A stretch of 43,704 nucleotides of DNA, taken from NCBI GenBank assembly GCA_964630665.1, contig CAZVVN010000025.1, forward strand, positions 1-43,704. Direction: 5' to 3'. The position numbers were made by a program, and so were the translations under genes. The stretch comes from UBA9619 sp964630665 (lineage in GTDB: Bacteria; Pseudomonadota; Gammaproteobacteria; Arenicellales; UBA868). Each line of letters starts with the position of its first letter. Positions within the stretch are counted from its first letter, which is position 1. The notes below the pieces were generated by a model. That model was given only the letters and a program-made list of their open reading frames with translations, made no database searches and was not told the DNA's origin. Positions 8,848 through 17,371 of the stretch are shown piece by piece.

Positions 8848-9606
8848 ATGAACGATCCAGCTGTCTCCGCCGACAAGATCCGCTTCGACCGCGGACGGCA
8901 CTACCGGGCGAAGATCGGCTACCTACTGCTGGCCACCGAACAGACCATTGAGGACGATGTGATCAAGCTGACACCTGAAGGGGTCGGCGTTCACTTCACC
9001 CGCATGGCAATCCCGGACAGCATCACCAACGAGACTCTGGCCGCCCAGGCTGAACTGCTGGCCGGCGCTGCCCGTGACATATTGCCCGATGGGAGTCTCG
9101 ACGTGATCTGCTATGCCTGTACTTCCGGCAGCCTGATCATCGGTGAAGACAAGGTCTTCGCGGAACTGAAAAAGGGTGCCCCAGGCGCCGAACCCACCTC
9201 GATCATCACGGCCGTGCTGCGGGCGCTGAAGACACTGGGCAAGCGGAGAATCGCGGTGGCGACCCCTTACCTGGATGAGATCAACACCCGCGAGGCGGAC
9301 TACATGCGAGCCGCGGACCTCGAGATCGTTAATCTCGCCGGGCTGAACCTTGAGAAAGACAGTGACATGGTCCGGGTCGCGCCGGAGTTCATCGCTGAAT
9401 TCGCCACGTCCGTGGACCGACCCGACGCCGAGGTACTGTTTATCAGCTGCGGAGCGCTGCGCTCCCTGGATGTGGTCGATACCCTTGAACAGCGGGTCGG
9501 CAAGCCGGTGATCTGCAGTAACCAGGCCATGGTCTGGGATGCTCTGCGCCGCGCCGGTATCACCGACCAGTTCCAGGGCTACGGAATGCTGCTGGCTGAA
9601 CACTGA
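8848..9606 (+). CDS. Maleate isomerase / Asp-Glu racemase superfamily protein (EutA-like)
   Basis: 252 residues of the Asp/Glu racemase fold, maleate cis-trans isomerase branch. Two candidate catalytic cysteines are visible: C91 in YACTSGS and C201 in ISCGALRS, as expected for the pair used by maleate isomerases and related decarboxylases. EutA of ectoine-utilisation clusters is in the same family. The frame is open further upstream to 8596, but the N-terminal part of that extension resembles nothing. The ATG at 8848 gives the usual family length. It is transcribed away from the iron-sulfur reductase; 280 bp separate the two starts. The actual substrate is not known. Confidence 0.8.
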   Translation: MNDPAVSADKIRFDRGRHYRAKIGYLLLATEQTIEDDVIKLTPEGVGVHFTRMAIPDSITNETLAAQAELLAGAARDILPDGSLDVICYACTSGSLIIGEDKVFAELKKGAPGAEPTSIITAVLRALKTLGKRRIAVATPYLDEINTREADYMRAADLEIVNLAGLNLEKDSDMVRVAPEFIAEFATSVDRPDAEVLFISCGALRSLDVVDTLEQRVGKPVICSNQAMVWDALRRAGITDQFQGYGMLLAEH

Positions 9607-9711
9607 AGGGGAACTGATACACCAATGGTTCTTAGTGGCCGGTTTTAGCTGAATTATTATGTAAACAGATGTAGAGTCAGCGGCCCCAGCGACCGCTACT
9701 TCAAAGTCGAT

Positions 9712-9732
9712 GCCGGTTCTGGCTTTTTTTTT
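9712..9732 (+). terminator. Short hairpin plus T9 run
   Basis: GCCG and TGGC form a four-pair stem (one G-U pair) around GTTC, directly followed by nine T residues. It is 106 bases after the EutA-like stop and 44 bases before malate synthase. The U-tract is good but the stem is short, so it may be a weak terminator or an attenuation element ahead of glcB. Confidence 0.3.
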
Positions 9733-9775
9733 GCAAGACCTTTCTCGCGGGTCAAAACATTCAGGATGATCAAAC

Positions 9776-11938
9776 GTGGCAAAACGCATTGAAGTTCATG
9801 GTCTGCAGGTCGACCAAAACCTGCTCGACTTCGTCAATAACAGCGTCATTCCGGGCACCGGGGTACCCGTGGACACGTTCTGGCGCAGTTTCGCGGCCAT
9901 CGTCGATGAACTGACCCCTGAGAATCAGGCGCTTCTGGACAGACGCGACGACCTGCAGCGCAGGATCGACGCCTGGCACCTGGCCCGGCGGGGACAAGAA
10001 CACGATTCGCAGGCCTACCGCGATTTTCTGCTCGGGATCGGTTACCTGGTTCCGGAAGGTGACGACTTCAGCGTCACAACCGCTCAAGTTGACGAAGAGA
10101 TCACGTCGATCGCAGGACCCCAGCTGGTTGTGCCGGTCAACAATGCCCGTTATGCCCTCAATGCAGCCAATGCCCGCTGGTGCTCGCTCTACGACGCACT
10201 GTACGGCACGGATGTTCTTTCCGAGGACGACGGTGCGGATAAAGGACCAGCCTACAACCCGGTGCGCGGTCGCAAAGTCGTGGCGTACAGCCTTGGTTTT
10301 CTCGATGGTGCAGCGCCGCTTACGGGTGCCTCACACGCCGACGCCACCGGCTACCGGATCAGCGCCGGTACGCTCCAGGTATCGTTGTCCTCCGGCGACA
10401 GTGCCGGGCTCGCGCAACCCGGGCAACTAGCAGGTTTTACCGGTGATGCCGAGGCTCCCACCGCGGTGCTGCTGAAAAACAACAACCTGCATGTTGAGCT
10501 CAAGATCGACCGGCAACACCCGGTTGGCAGCGAGAGTCCTGCTGGGGTCTGCGATGTGCTGTTGGAATCCGCTATCACGACCATCCAGGACCTCGAGGAC
10601 TCCGTCGCGGCGGTCGATGCCGAAGAGAAGATCGCTGCCTACCAAAATTGGCTTGGCCTGATGAAGGGTGACCTGGCGGCACGCTTCGACAAGGAAGGGG
10701 AGACCGTCCAGCGTTCGCTGAACCCCGACCGGCAATACCGCGCTCCTGACGGCTCCACGCTGTCGCTGCCCGGGCGCTCTCTGATGCTGGTGCGTAACGT
10801 CGGGCACCTCATGACCAATCCCGCGGTACTCGACCGCCATGGCGCCGAGATCTTCGAGGGGCTCATGGACTCCATGATCACGAGCCTTATCGCAATGCAT
10901 GATCTGGCAGCCAAAGACGGATTGCGCAACTCCCGCTGTGGCTCGATCTACATCGTCAAGCCCAAGATGCACGGCCCCGAAGAAGTCGCCTTTGCCGTAA
11001 GAGTGTTTCAGCGCGTGGAAGCGGCACTGGGGCTCGACCGGAACGTCATCAAGATCGGCATCATGGATGAAGAACGGCGGACCACGGTGAACCTCAAGGA
11101 GTGCATCCGCCCAGCATCGGAACGAGTCATTTTCATCAACACCGGGTTCCTCGACCGCACCGGTGACGAGATCCATACGTCCATGGAGGCCGGCGCGATG
11201 ATTCGCAAGGCCGAGATGAAGGCCCAACCCTGGATTGCATCTTACGAAGACTGGAACGTCGACATCGGACTTCAGTGCGGCCTGCCCGGCCACGCACAGA
11301 TCGGCAAGGGAATGTGGGCGATGCCGGACGAGATGGCGGCCATGATGGCGGCCAAGATAGGGCACCCGCAGGCCGGTGCCAGCACCGCCTGGGTCCCGTC
11401 ACCCACCGCCGCGACACTGCACGCCATGCACTACCACCAGGTCGATGTCCAGGCCCGGCAGGCGGAACTCGGTTCGCGGACTCGCGCCAGCCTGGATGAC
11501 ATCCTGACCCTGCCGCTGGCGCCGGACACCCACTGGTCGGATGAAGAATTACAGGCGGAACTCGATAACAACTGCCAGGGCATTCTCGGTTACGTGGTGC
11601 GCTGGATTGATCAGGGCGTGGGCTGCTCTAAAGTACCCGACATCAACGATATCGGTTTGATGGAGGACCGGGCAACGCTGCGGATCTCCAGCCAGCACAT
11701 TGCCAACTGGCTGCACCACGGCATCGTGACTGAGGACCAGGTCAAGGCGGCACTCGAGCGGATGGCTGTGGTGGTCGATCGTCAGAACGCTGCTGATCCG
11801 CTCTACATCGACATGGCGCCGGATTTCAATGGCCAGGCGTTCAAGACAGCCCGCGATCTGATCTTCGGCGGTCGAGAGGAACGCAACGGGTATACCGAAC
11901 CGGCGCTGCACCGCCGGCGCCTGGAGATGAAAGCTTAA
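9776..11938 (+). CDS. glcB: Malate synthase G
   Basis: 720 residues, the size of the G isoform (E. coli has 723). It condenses glyoxylate with acetyl-CoA to malate and CoA. The catalytic aspartate falls at D631 in LMEDRATLRISSQHIANW, the same number as in E. coli. The long insert typical of isoform G is present between the N-terminal part and the barrel (about 140-265). The start is GTG; the ATG ten bases upstream is out of frame. An AGG lies about ten bases before it. The gene stands alone on the plus strand, meeting the convergent dehydrogenase alpha gene with a three-base gap. It suits a host that makes glyoxylate from C2 compounds, purines, glycine or hydroxy-oxoglutarate. Confidence 0.97.
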   Translation: MAKRIEVHGLQVDQNLLDFVNNSVIPGTGVPVDTFWRSFAAIVDELTPENQALLDRRDDLQRRIDAWHLARRGQEHDSQAYRDFLLGIGYLVPEGDDFSVTTAQVDEEITSIAGPQLVVPVNNARYALNAANARWCSLYDALYGTDVLSEDDGADKGPAYNPVRGRKVVAYSLGFLDGAAPLTGASHADATGYRISAGTLQVSLSSGDSAGLAQPGQLAGFTGDAEAPTAVLLKNNNLHVELKIDRQHPVGSESPAGVCDVLLESAITTIQDLEDSVAAVDAEEKIAAYQNWLGLMKGDLAARFDKEGETVQRSLNPDRQYRAPDGSTLSLPGRSLMLVRNVGHLMTNPAVLDRHGAEIFEGLMDSMITSLIAMHDLAAKDGLRNSRCGSIYIVKPKMHGPEEVAFAVRVFQRVEAALGLDRNVIKIGIMDEERRTTVNLKECIRPASERVIFINTGFLDRTGDEIHTSMEAGAMIRKAEMKAQPWIASYEDWNVDIGLQCGLPGHAQIGKGMWAMPDEMAAMMAAKIGHPQAGASTAWVPSPTAATLHAMHYHQVDVQARQAELGSRTRASLDDILTLPLAPDTHWSDEELQAELDNNCQGILGYVVRWIDQGVGCSKVPDINDIGLMEDRATLRISSQHIANWLHHGIVTEDQVKAALERMAVVVDRQNAADPLYIDMAPDFNGQAFKTARDLIFGGREERNGYTEPALHRRRLEMKA

Positions 11939-11941
11939 CGC

Positions 11942-13345
11942 TTACTCGGTGGCATCAGGGGTCAGGTCGGCCAGCTGGCCGACCGTGATCGGCTTGACCG
12001 GCGGCCGGATTCGGTAGTGTCCAACCTCGTCCATGGTAAGCCCATGATGCTCGGCAATCAGCCGGCTGACCGTCACACCACACTTGCGCCCCATACAGGG
12101 TCCCATGCCGCAGCGGGTAAACGCCTTGCCCTGGTTTGGGCCGACACAACCCAGTGCGGCCACCCGCCTGATCTCCCCGGCCGTTACTTCCTCACAGCGG
12201 CAGACCACGGTGTCGTCTTCTGGTGGCAATTCGAATTCTCCAGACGGCGGATAGAACAGGTCCAGAAACCGTCGCAGAGAACGATGCCGCCAGAGCGATA
12301 ACGACCTCGATCCACCGTCCGCAATCACCGGAGTGTGATCTGCGAGGCATCCCGCTACCTCGCGGGCGACGGCCTCGCCGTGCACAACACAGGCATCAGC
12401 GCCGACGATTCCCGCAGCGTCACCGACGACCGAGATTGACGGGCGACTGGTCCGGCCAGCGCCACTGATCTCTGGTGCCCAACAGTGCTGGCGTTCATCC
12501 CAGTGGTGCCGACAGCCCGCAGACATAGCCAACCAGGTATTCGGTATCACGCCATCGTGAACCAGCAGCAGGTCAGTTTGATGATTAAACTGACGGCCGT
12601 GCGACTCAAAGCTGATAGACGTCAGCCTGTCATCGCCGGTCGCCCTCAAGCAGCGGGTCATCTCGCGGACAGGGACCTGCCCGCGCACCTCGCGCATCCA
12701 GCCCAGCCCGCGGATCATGGAGTGCGGATCGGCGGCCAGTGCAGGTAACGCCGCGGCCTTGGCCCGCCACGAGGCGCGCGGCCGTGTATCCAGGATGATA
12801 TCCGGCAACTTTCCGGCGCCGATCAGCTGGCTGGCATACAGATAGAGCAGCGGTCCACTGCCAGCCAGCACGATACGCCCCTCCGGAACCAGCCCCGAGG
12901 ATTTGAGCAGTGTCTGGGCGGCACCTGCCGTCATAACGCCGGGTAGCGTCCAGCCTGGAAACGGGGTCGGGCGCTCCATCGCACCTGCTGCAAGGACGAT
13001 GTGCCGTACCTGGATCATAGCGGCTTGTTTGTCACTCACCGTACCGATCGTGAGTGCCGGTTCCTCGATCGCCGAAACCTGCCAGACGGCGGTCCGGGGC
13101 CTGTACATCACACCACTGTCGCGAAACCTGTCGATCAGTCGTAACCCGGAACGGTAGTGCCGACCTAGCACCTTAAGGTCTGCCGGCCTTCCGCTGCGGA
13201 CCTGCTCCGCACTGCGAAACACCTGGCCGCCGGGCGCCGCGCACTCATCCAGCACTACGACCTGAAAGCCGCATTCCGCCAGGTAGCAGGCAGCGCTCAT
13301 GCCGGCAGGTCCGGCACCGACAATTGCGACGTCGAATTCGGTCAT
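11942..13345 (-). CDS. FAD-dependent dehydrogenase alpha subunit with BFD-type [2Fe-2S] domain (HcnB / D-hydroxyproline dehydrogenase type)
   Basis: 467 residues. An N-terminal FAD motif (VAIVGAGPAGMSAA) is followed by a pyridine-nucleotide-disulphide-oxidoreductase core. A C-terminal BFD-like [2Fe-2S] domain has C382 and C384 (VVCRCEEVT), C412 and C417 (RCGMGPCMG). This architecture is that of the large subunit of hydrogen cyanide synthase, opine/octopine oxidase and D-hydroxyproline dehydrogenase, which oxidise amino or imino acids together with two partners. Both partners lie immediately upstream. The frame opens at a GTG (13363), but the ATG at 13345 places the FAD motif at the usual distance; neither has a clear Shine-Dalgarno. 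It is the last gene of the leftward unit. Confidence 0.85.
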   Translation of the reverse strand: MTEFDVAIVGAGPAGMSAACYLAECGFQVVVLDECAAPGGQVFRSAEQVRSGRPADLKVLGRHYRSGLRLIDRFRDSGVMYRPRTAVWQVSAIEEPALTIGTVSDKQAAMIQVRHIVLAAGAMERPTPFPGWTLPGVMTAGAAQTLLKSSGLVPEGRIVLAGSGPLLYLYASQLIGAGKLPDIILDTRPRASWRAKAAALPALAADPHSMIRGLGWMREVRGQVPVREMTRCLRATGDDRLTSISFESHGRQFNHQTDLLLVHDGVIPNTWLAMSAGCRHHWDERQHCWAPEISGAGRTSRPSISVVGDAAGIVGADACVVHGEAVAREVAGCLADHTPVIADGGSRSLSLWRHRSLRRFLDLFYPPSGEFELPPEDDTVVCRCEEVTAGEIRRVAALGCVGPNQGKAFTRCGMGPCMGRKCGVTVSRLIAEHHGLTMDEVGHYRIRPPVKPITVGQLADLTPDATE

Positions 13346-13378
13346 TGGCCGATCAGTTGCCACAGGTAGGGGTCGCTG

Positions 13379-13678
13379 TCAGTCATCCGGTTTCATCGAG
13401 TGAGGTCGGCGTTGTATACGCACCTTCATGCCCTCACTCACCGTCACCAGACAACTCTGGCTGGCAGTGTCATCATCAATCTCGACCAAACAGTCGAAAC
13501 AGTTGCCTATCATGCAAAACGGTGCACGCTCTGCACCGTTAACCGCTGTGTGCCGAAAGACCGACACCCCGGCGGCCAATAATGCGGCAGCGACCGACTC
13601 TCCCTGCTCTGCCAGGACCTCCTCATCCTCGAACCAGATCGTGACCGGTGCACTGACCGGCGCCCGGCGCCTAAACAT
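13379..13678 (-). CDS. (2Fe-2S)-binding subunit of the trimeric dehydrogenase (HcnA-like gamma subunit)
   Basis: 99 residues. The cluster motif is FCMIGNCFDC, a C-X4-C-X2-C, with a later cysteine in SQSCLVTV. This is the small ferredoxin-like subunit found between FAD subunits in HcnABC-type and D-hydroxyproline dehydrogenase complexes, where it relays electrons between the two flavoproteins. The ATG at 13678 overlaps the stop of the upstream beta gene in ATGTTTAG (eight shared bases), which indicates translational coupling and fixed stoichiometry. The frame extends further upstream inside the beta gene, but that extension does not look like the family. The product is likely cytoplasmic. Confidence 0.88.
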   Translation of the reverse strand: MFRRRAPVSAPVTIWFEDEEVLAEQGESVAAALLAAGVSVFRHTAVNGAERAPFCMIGNCFDCLVEIDDDTASQSCLVTVSEGMKVRIQRRPHSMKPDD

Positions 13679-14780
13679 CAAAACGTTCCGGGTGAAAACA
13701 GCGATATTCGGAAGGGATTCCACCTGACAGCACCCAGCGGGGAATCTCAACGGCATGAACCGCGGCAAGCGTCACACCGCTGTGACAGGAAAACGAGAAT
13801 GCATCGGGATAGACATCCGACTGCTGATAGATGGGGAAGCCGTCCGGCGTCATGATACGCAACGCCGCCCAGGTGCGCTGGATTCGCAGATTCTTAAGGT
13901 GCGGAAAGGCCCGCGTGCACTGGCGGGTGATGCCCTGCAGGGTGGCGGTTTGCGTGTCGTCATTAAAACCCACGTCCCGCGCGGACGGGCCGAGCAAAAA
14001 ATTACCCTCGTCCGTCTGGCGAACGTAATTGGTCGGGTAGATCATCGCCGCTGGCGCCCGCTCTGTCACCACGACCTGCCCTTGCACGGGAAAGATAGGG
14101 ACTTCCATGCCCAGCATCCTACCCAGCTCGACCGAGCCATGACCTGCAGCGATGACCAGTTTCTCGCACCCCGCACGGTGCTCAGTATCGCTGAAGATCT
14201 CAAAGCCCCCTGTGGATAGCGGCCGGATCTCGCTGACCCTTGCCCTCGGCACATAGACACCGCCGTTGTGATTGAACCCCTCCTGCAATGCGCGCAGCAG
14301 CCGCAGCGGATTGGCATGACCGTCGTGAGGACAATAAGTGGCACCCGGCACGCTGGGGCCGACCTCAGGCAGATACTGGCCCAGTGCTGCCCGATCGACC
14401 ACTTCGTAGGCGTAACCGTGCTCACCCGCTTCTTCTCGCAGCTGTTCCATCAGCTTGAGATTGCTGCTGAACTCAGCCTCGTCAAGGGCCACACAAAACC
14501 CGCCGGGCCGGTGATAACCAGGATCAGTGCCGGTTTCCTCGATCAACTGCTCACTGAACGGCGTCCAGGCGTAGGCTGACCTGCGGCTCCAGAGTGCGTA
14601 TTGCGGCATGCCCTGGCCCTTGCCCTGAACCCAGACCAGCCCAAAGTTGCCACGCGCCGTCCGGATCGCATTGTCACCTTCGTCCAGGAGAACGACCCGT
14701 ACACCCTGTGCGCTCAGTCCGTAGGCAAACGCGGAACCCAGAAGGCCCCCGCCGATCACAGCGACGTCATAATGCTTCAC
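13671..14780 (-). CDS. DadA-family FAD oxidoreductase, beta subunit of the trimeric dehydrogenase
   Basis: 369 residues of the glycine/D-amino acid oxidase (DAO) family. The FAD motif VAVIGGGLLGSAFA is at residues 6-19. RGNFGLVWVQGKG follows the first domain, a segment typical of the HcnC/opine-oxidase/D-hydroxyproline-dehydrogenase beta subunits. PVQGQVVVTERAP lies in the middle, and the C-terminal MTPDGFPIYQQ plus CHSGVTLA match the second FAD contact. This subunit is the expected site of substrate oxidation. The start is GTG at 14780, preceded by GAGGA about ten bases away. It is followed with overlap by the 2Fe-2S gene and then the alpha gene, so all three probably form one complex. Confidence 0.87.
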   Translation of the reverse strand: MKHYDVAVIGGGLLGSAFAYGLSAQGVRVVLLDEGDNAIRTARGNFGLVWVQGKGQGMPQYALWSRRSAYAWTPFSEQLIEETGTDPGYHRPGGFCVALDEAEFSSNLKLMEQLREEAGEHGYAYEVVDRAALGQYLPEVGPSVPGATYCPHDGHANPLRLLRALQEGFNHNGGVYVPRARVSEIRPLSTGGFEIFSDTEHRAGCEKLVIAAGHGSVELGRMLGMEVPIFPVQGQVVVTERAPAAMIYPTNYVRQTDEGNFLLGPSARDVGFNDDTQTATLQGITRQCTRAFPHLKNLRIQRTWAALRIMTPDGFPIYQQSDVYPDAFSFSCHSGVTLAAVHAVEIPRWVLSGGIPSEYRCFHPERFDV

Positions 14781-14847
14781 GCAGCCGGTCCTCGCCCATC
14801 AGACACCGTAGCCCCATCATCATAAACATAATCCGCCCGGAAGGTAT

Positions 14848-16059
14848 TCATAGCGGCCAGCGTTTACGTACCAACAGCTTGCGAAGTCCGACCAGGGCCA
14901 GTAACGACCCCGCTGCCATGGCAACAAAGGCGAGTCCCCAGCCCATGCTGGATTGACGTCCTCCCGCAAGGTCCAGCACCAGCCCTACAACCAGCGGCCC
15001 TAAGAAACCGCCGGAAAACCCCATCACTGAATGCATGGCCAGTGTTGCGCCACGTTCCCCTTGCCGCGCGGCTGCCACCGTACCACCGGTGAGTGCCGCC
15101 GAATCACCCATGATCAGACCGGAATAAAGACCCGCTATCACGACCACAATGACAAATGGCGCGGTGCCGATGAAACCCAAGCTCATGCCGACGATCACAG
15201 ACAACACCATGACCCACGATACGGTTCGACAGCGATCGCCGCGCAGGGCAAGCTGCGCACCGATGACACTCACCGGCATGCCGATCAGGCTGAACAGCGC
15301 TGCGTATCCAGTAATGGCCTCGGTACCCGCCACCGCACCCGAAGCGGCTGCGGCAAAAACCAGGAAAGCCACAATCCAGGCGCGGTAGGCAAACAGTTCG
15401 TAGGTATGACCGGTATAGCCCCAGATATAGGCGAGAGCTGCTCTATTGGTAAAGACCGGCCGGAAGTCGAGCGGGTGCCGGTAATTGCCACTGCCAGGTG
15501 TCGGTTGCCTGGGTACAACTGCCAGCATCACCAGCAGCAGGCAGGCAACCTGCGCTACGCCGGCCACGAGGAACACCGACGGCCAGGCGAATCTGGTACT
15601 GAGCCAGCCACTCATGTAGAACGACGCCGCGGTTCCGAGACTGAAAGCACTCAGGTACCAGGGCAACATGCGCTGGCGGCCGGCTTCCGGCAACCGATCG
15701 TTGAGAATCTGGAGGCCGGGCATGTAGGTACCAGCGAGTGCAATACCCGACAGAAAGCGAAAACCCATCGCGCTCCAAAAGCCCTCTGCCAGCAGCGCGA
15801 ACCCGATCGAGCCGGCCACGCCCACCCCGATGCTGAGAAGGTAAACCCGCTTGGCATCAACAATATCGGTCAGGCCAACCAGCAACGGCACTGCTACCAC
15901 ATAGCCGGCATAGTAGATACCGCCGATCCAGCCAGCCTCGGTATTACTCAGAGCCCACAGCACCACGAAATCCGGCAACAGTGCCGCAAAATTGGCAAAG
16001 CTGGTCATCGCGAGCACCTGGGCGATGCACAGTGTCGTCAACAGGACGATCGGCGACAT
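14848..16059 (-). CDS. MFS transporter
   Basis: 403 residues with about twelve hydrophobic segments, alternating with short polar loops such as GLTDIVDAKRV between helices 2 and 3. It is a major facilitator inner-membrane carrier. The ATG at 16059 has CGGAG about eight bases upstream; the in-frame TTG at 16077 is less likely. It sits between the TauD-type dioxygenase and the dehydrogenase genes, with 67 bases to the latter, so it may import the substrate of that enzyme or export a product. The sequence does not reveal the cargo. Confidence 0.85.
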   Translation of the reverse strand: MSPIVLLTTLCIAQVLAMTSFANFAALLPDFVVLWALSNTEAGWIGGIYYAGYVVAVPLLVGLTDIVDAKRVYLLSIGVGVAGSIGFALLAEGFWSAMGFRFLSGIALAGTYMPGLQILNDRLPEAGRQRMLPWYLSAFSLGTAASFYMSGWLSTRFAWPSVFLVAGVAQVACLLLVMLAVVPRQPTPGSGNYRHPLDFRPVFTNRAALAYIWGYTGHTYELFAYRAWIVAFLVFAAAASGAVAGTEAITGYAALFSLIGMPVSVIGAQLALRGDRCRTVSWVMVLSVIVGMSLGFIGTAPFVIVVVIAGLYSGLIMGDSAALTGGTVAAARQGERGATLAMHSVMGFSGGFLGPLVVGLVLDLAGGRQSSMGWGLAFVAMAAGSLLALVGLRKLLVRKRWPL

Positions 16060-16238
16060 CTCTGATCTCCGGAACAAAGGCCCAGCATAGTTTTGACCAC
16101 CTGCGAATCAGGCACCCGGGTGATTACAGTACCCGATCTTGTCGCTCCCGGCGCCGACAGCGCGCCCGTCAGGGCCTGTCCAGAATTCTATCTCTAGCGA
16201 TTGGCCTGACAATCCGGCCAGACCGGTCGTGCCGAAGG

Positions 16239-17063
16239 TCAGTGGAATGGGGTATCACCCTTTATGGTGACCCGCACACCACTGCGGGTCTGCGGATAAT
16301 AGTCCCATATTGCCAGGTGCTGAACACAACGGTTGTCCCAGAAGGCCACAGAATTTTCCTCCCACTTGAACCGGCACTGAAACTCTGTATTGGCACAATG
16401 CTGATAGAGAAACTTGAGTATCACGTCGCTCTCTGACGACTTCAGGCCGACGATGTGATCGGTGAACGGTGCGCTAACGTAGATGGCTTTCCTGCCGGTC
16501 TCAGGATGTGTGCGGATCACTGGGTGCTCATTCTCCTCGTATTCACGACGAGGGCCGCCACCGATCGGCTCATAACGGCCCTCATAGATCCGCCCGGTGT
16601 GCAGTGCCGTCAGGGGATCCAGGAATGCTTTAAGTGCGTCCGACAGTGCATCGTAGGCTGCATACATACTGGCAAATATCGTGTCACCGCCCACCTCGGG
16701 CAGCGTCGTCAGTCGCAGAATTGAACCCATGGGCGGCTGCGCATCACAGCTGACATCCGAATGCCAGTGGGTCCCTTCAGCGAAAGGTGTGGTGTCGTCG
16801 GCATGGATCTTCATCAACTCCGGCCTGTCGTCTACGCAGGGTGCTGAGGGATGGATGTGCAACTCACCGAATTGGGAACCCATCGCGACGTGCTGGTCAT
16901 GGGTCAAATCCTGATCACGAAAAAACACCACCAGGTTGTCGAGCAAGGCACGATGAACAATCTCGAAGGACTCTCCAGTAAGCGGCTGGCGGAGATCCAG
17001 GCCATGAATCTCGGCGCCAATATGGCGGGTAAGCGGTTCAATCCGAATGCTGTTGTTGGGCAT
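16239..17063 (-). CDS. TauD/TfdA-family Fe(II)/2-oxoglutarate dioxygenase
   Basis: 274 residues, the normal size. The iron-binding facial triad is H101-S102-D103 in THWHSDVS and H249 in CVQHLAIWD. The 2-oxoglutarate carboxylate would be held by R260 or R264 in TRSGVRVTI. Family members hydroxylate the carbon next to a heteroatom in taurine, chlorophenoxy acids, alkyl sulfates or quaternary amines, releasing succinate and CO2. It is first in the leftward unit, followed after 179 bp by the MFS gene, and is divergent from the racemase-family gene. In this setting it might hydroxylate or N-dealkylate the pathway substrate; that is inference. The ATG at 17063 has GGAGACAGG upstream. Confidence 0.9.
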   Translation of the reverse strand: MPNNSIRIEPLTRHIGAEIHGLDLRQPLTGESFEIVHRALLDNLVVFFRDQDLTHDQHVAMGSQFGELHIHPSAPCVDDRPELMKIHADDTTPFAEGTHWHSDVSCDAQPPMGSILRLTTLPEVGGDTIFASMYAAYDALSDALKAFLDPLTALHTGRIYEGRYEPIGGGPRREYEENEHPVIRTHPETGRKAIYVSAPFTDHIVGLKSSESDVILKFLYQHCANTEFQCRFKWEENSVAFWDNRCVQHLAIWDYYPQTRSGVRVTIKGDTPFH

Positions 17064-17371
17064 AGCATCCTGTCTCCATGCTTCGCGAATAACTAGTCTG
17101 TTTTCCGATGGTTGGGCTAGCTATGATTGCTCGGGCGACACCAACACGGAATCAATGCCCAGAAAGTATAAACACCTGCTTAACGGGCTGCACTGATGGT
17201 GATGTTCGGCTGTTCCCCGCTGTACACGGGTGTTCTTTATCCGGCCTGGCAAAGATTTTGCGGTGGCAGGACTGGCCTGACAGCCTCCGGCCCAGACGAT
17301 AAACTTCCACCCCCTGCAGATGAACCCCAGTCTGAAAACCGGGCTGGCACAACACCGGCCGGGCCAAACGC
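17064..17371. promoter_or_regulatory. 308-bp divergent control region of the two catabolic units
   Basis: No gene is seen here. The region separates the starts of the TauD-type gene (leftward) and the racemase-family gene (rightward), so both promoters should lie in it. I can point to a TATACT hexamer on the minus strand (17170-17165) and to CCCGC-TGTACA-CGGG around 17216-17230, a near-palindrome that could be an operator. Neither has a convincing -35 partner or a known regulator. No transcription factor gene is adjacent. Confidence 0.4.

Noticed and set aside
8923..9789. 288-codon minus-strand ORF opposite the EutA-like gene
   Set aside because: Shadow frame; the plus strand has the paired catalytic cysteines.
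10427..11365. 312-codon minus-strand ORF inside malate synthase
   Set aside because: Shadow frame; the plus strand encodes the unmistakable enzyme including D631.
15031..16065. 344-codon plus-strand ORF opposite the MFS gene
   Set aside because: Rich in H, Q and R, no hydrophobic or domain pattern; a typical antisense shadow of a membrane protein gene.
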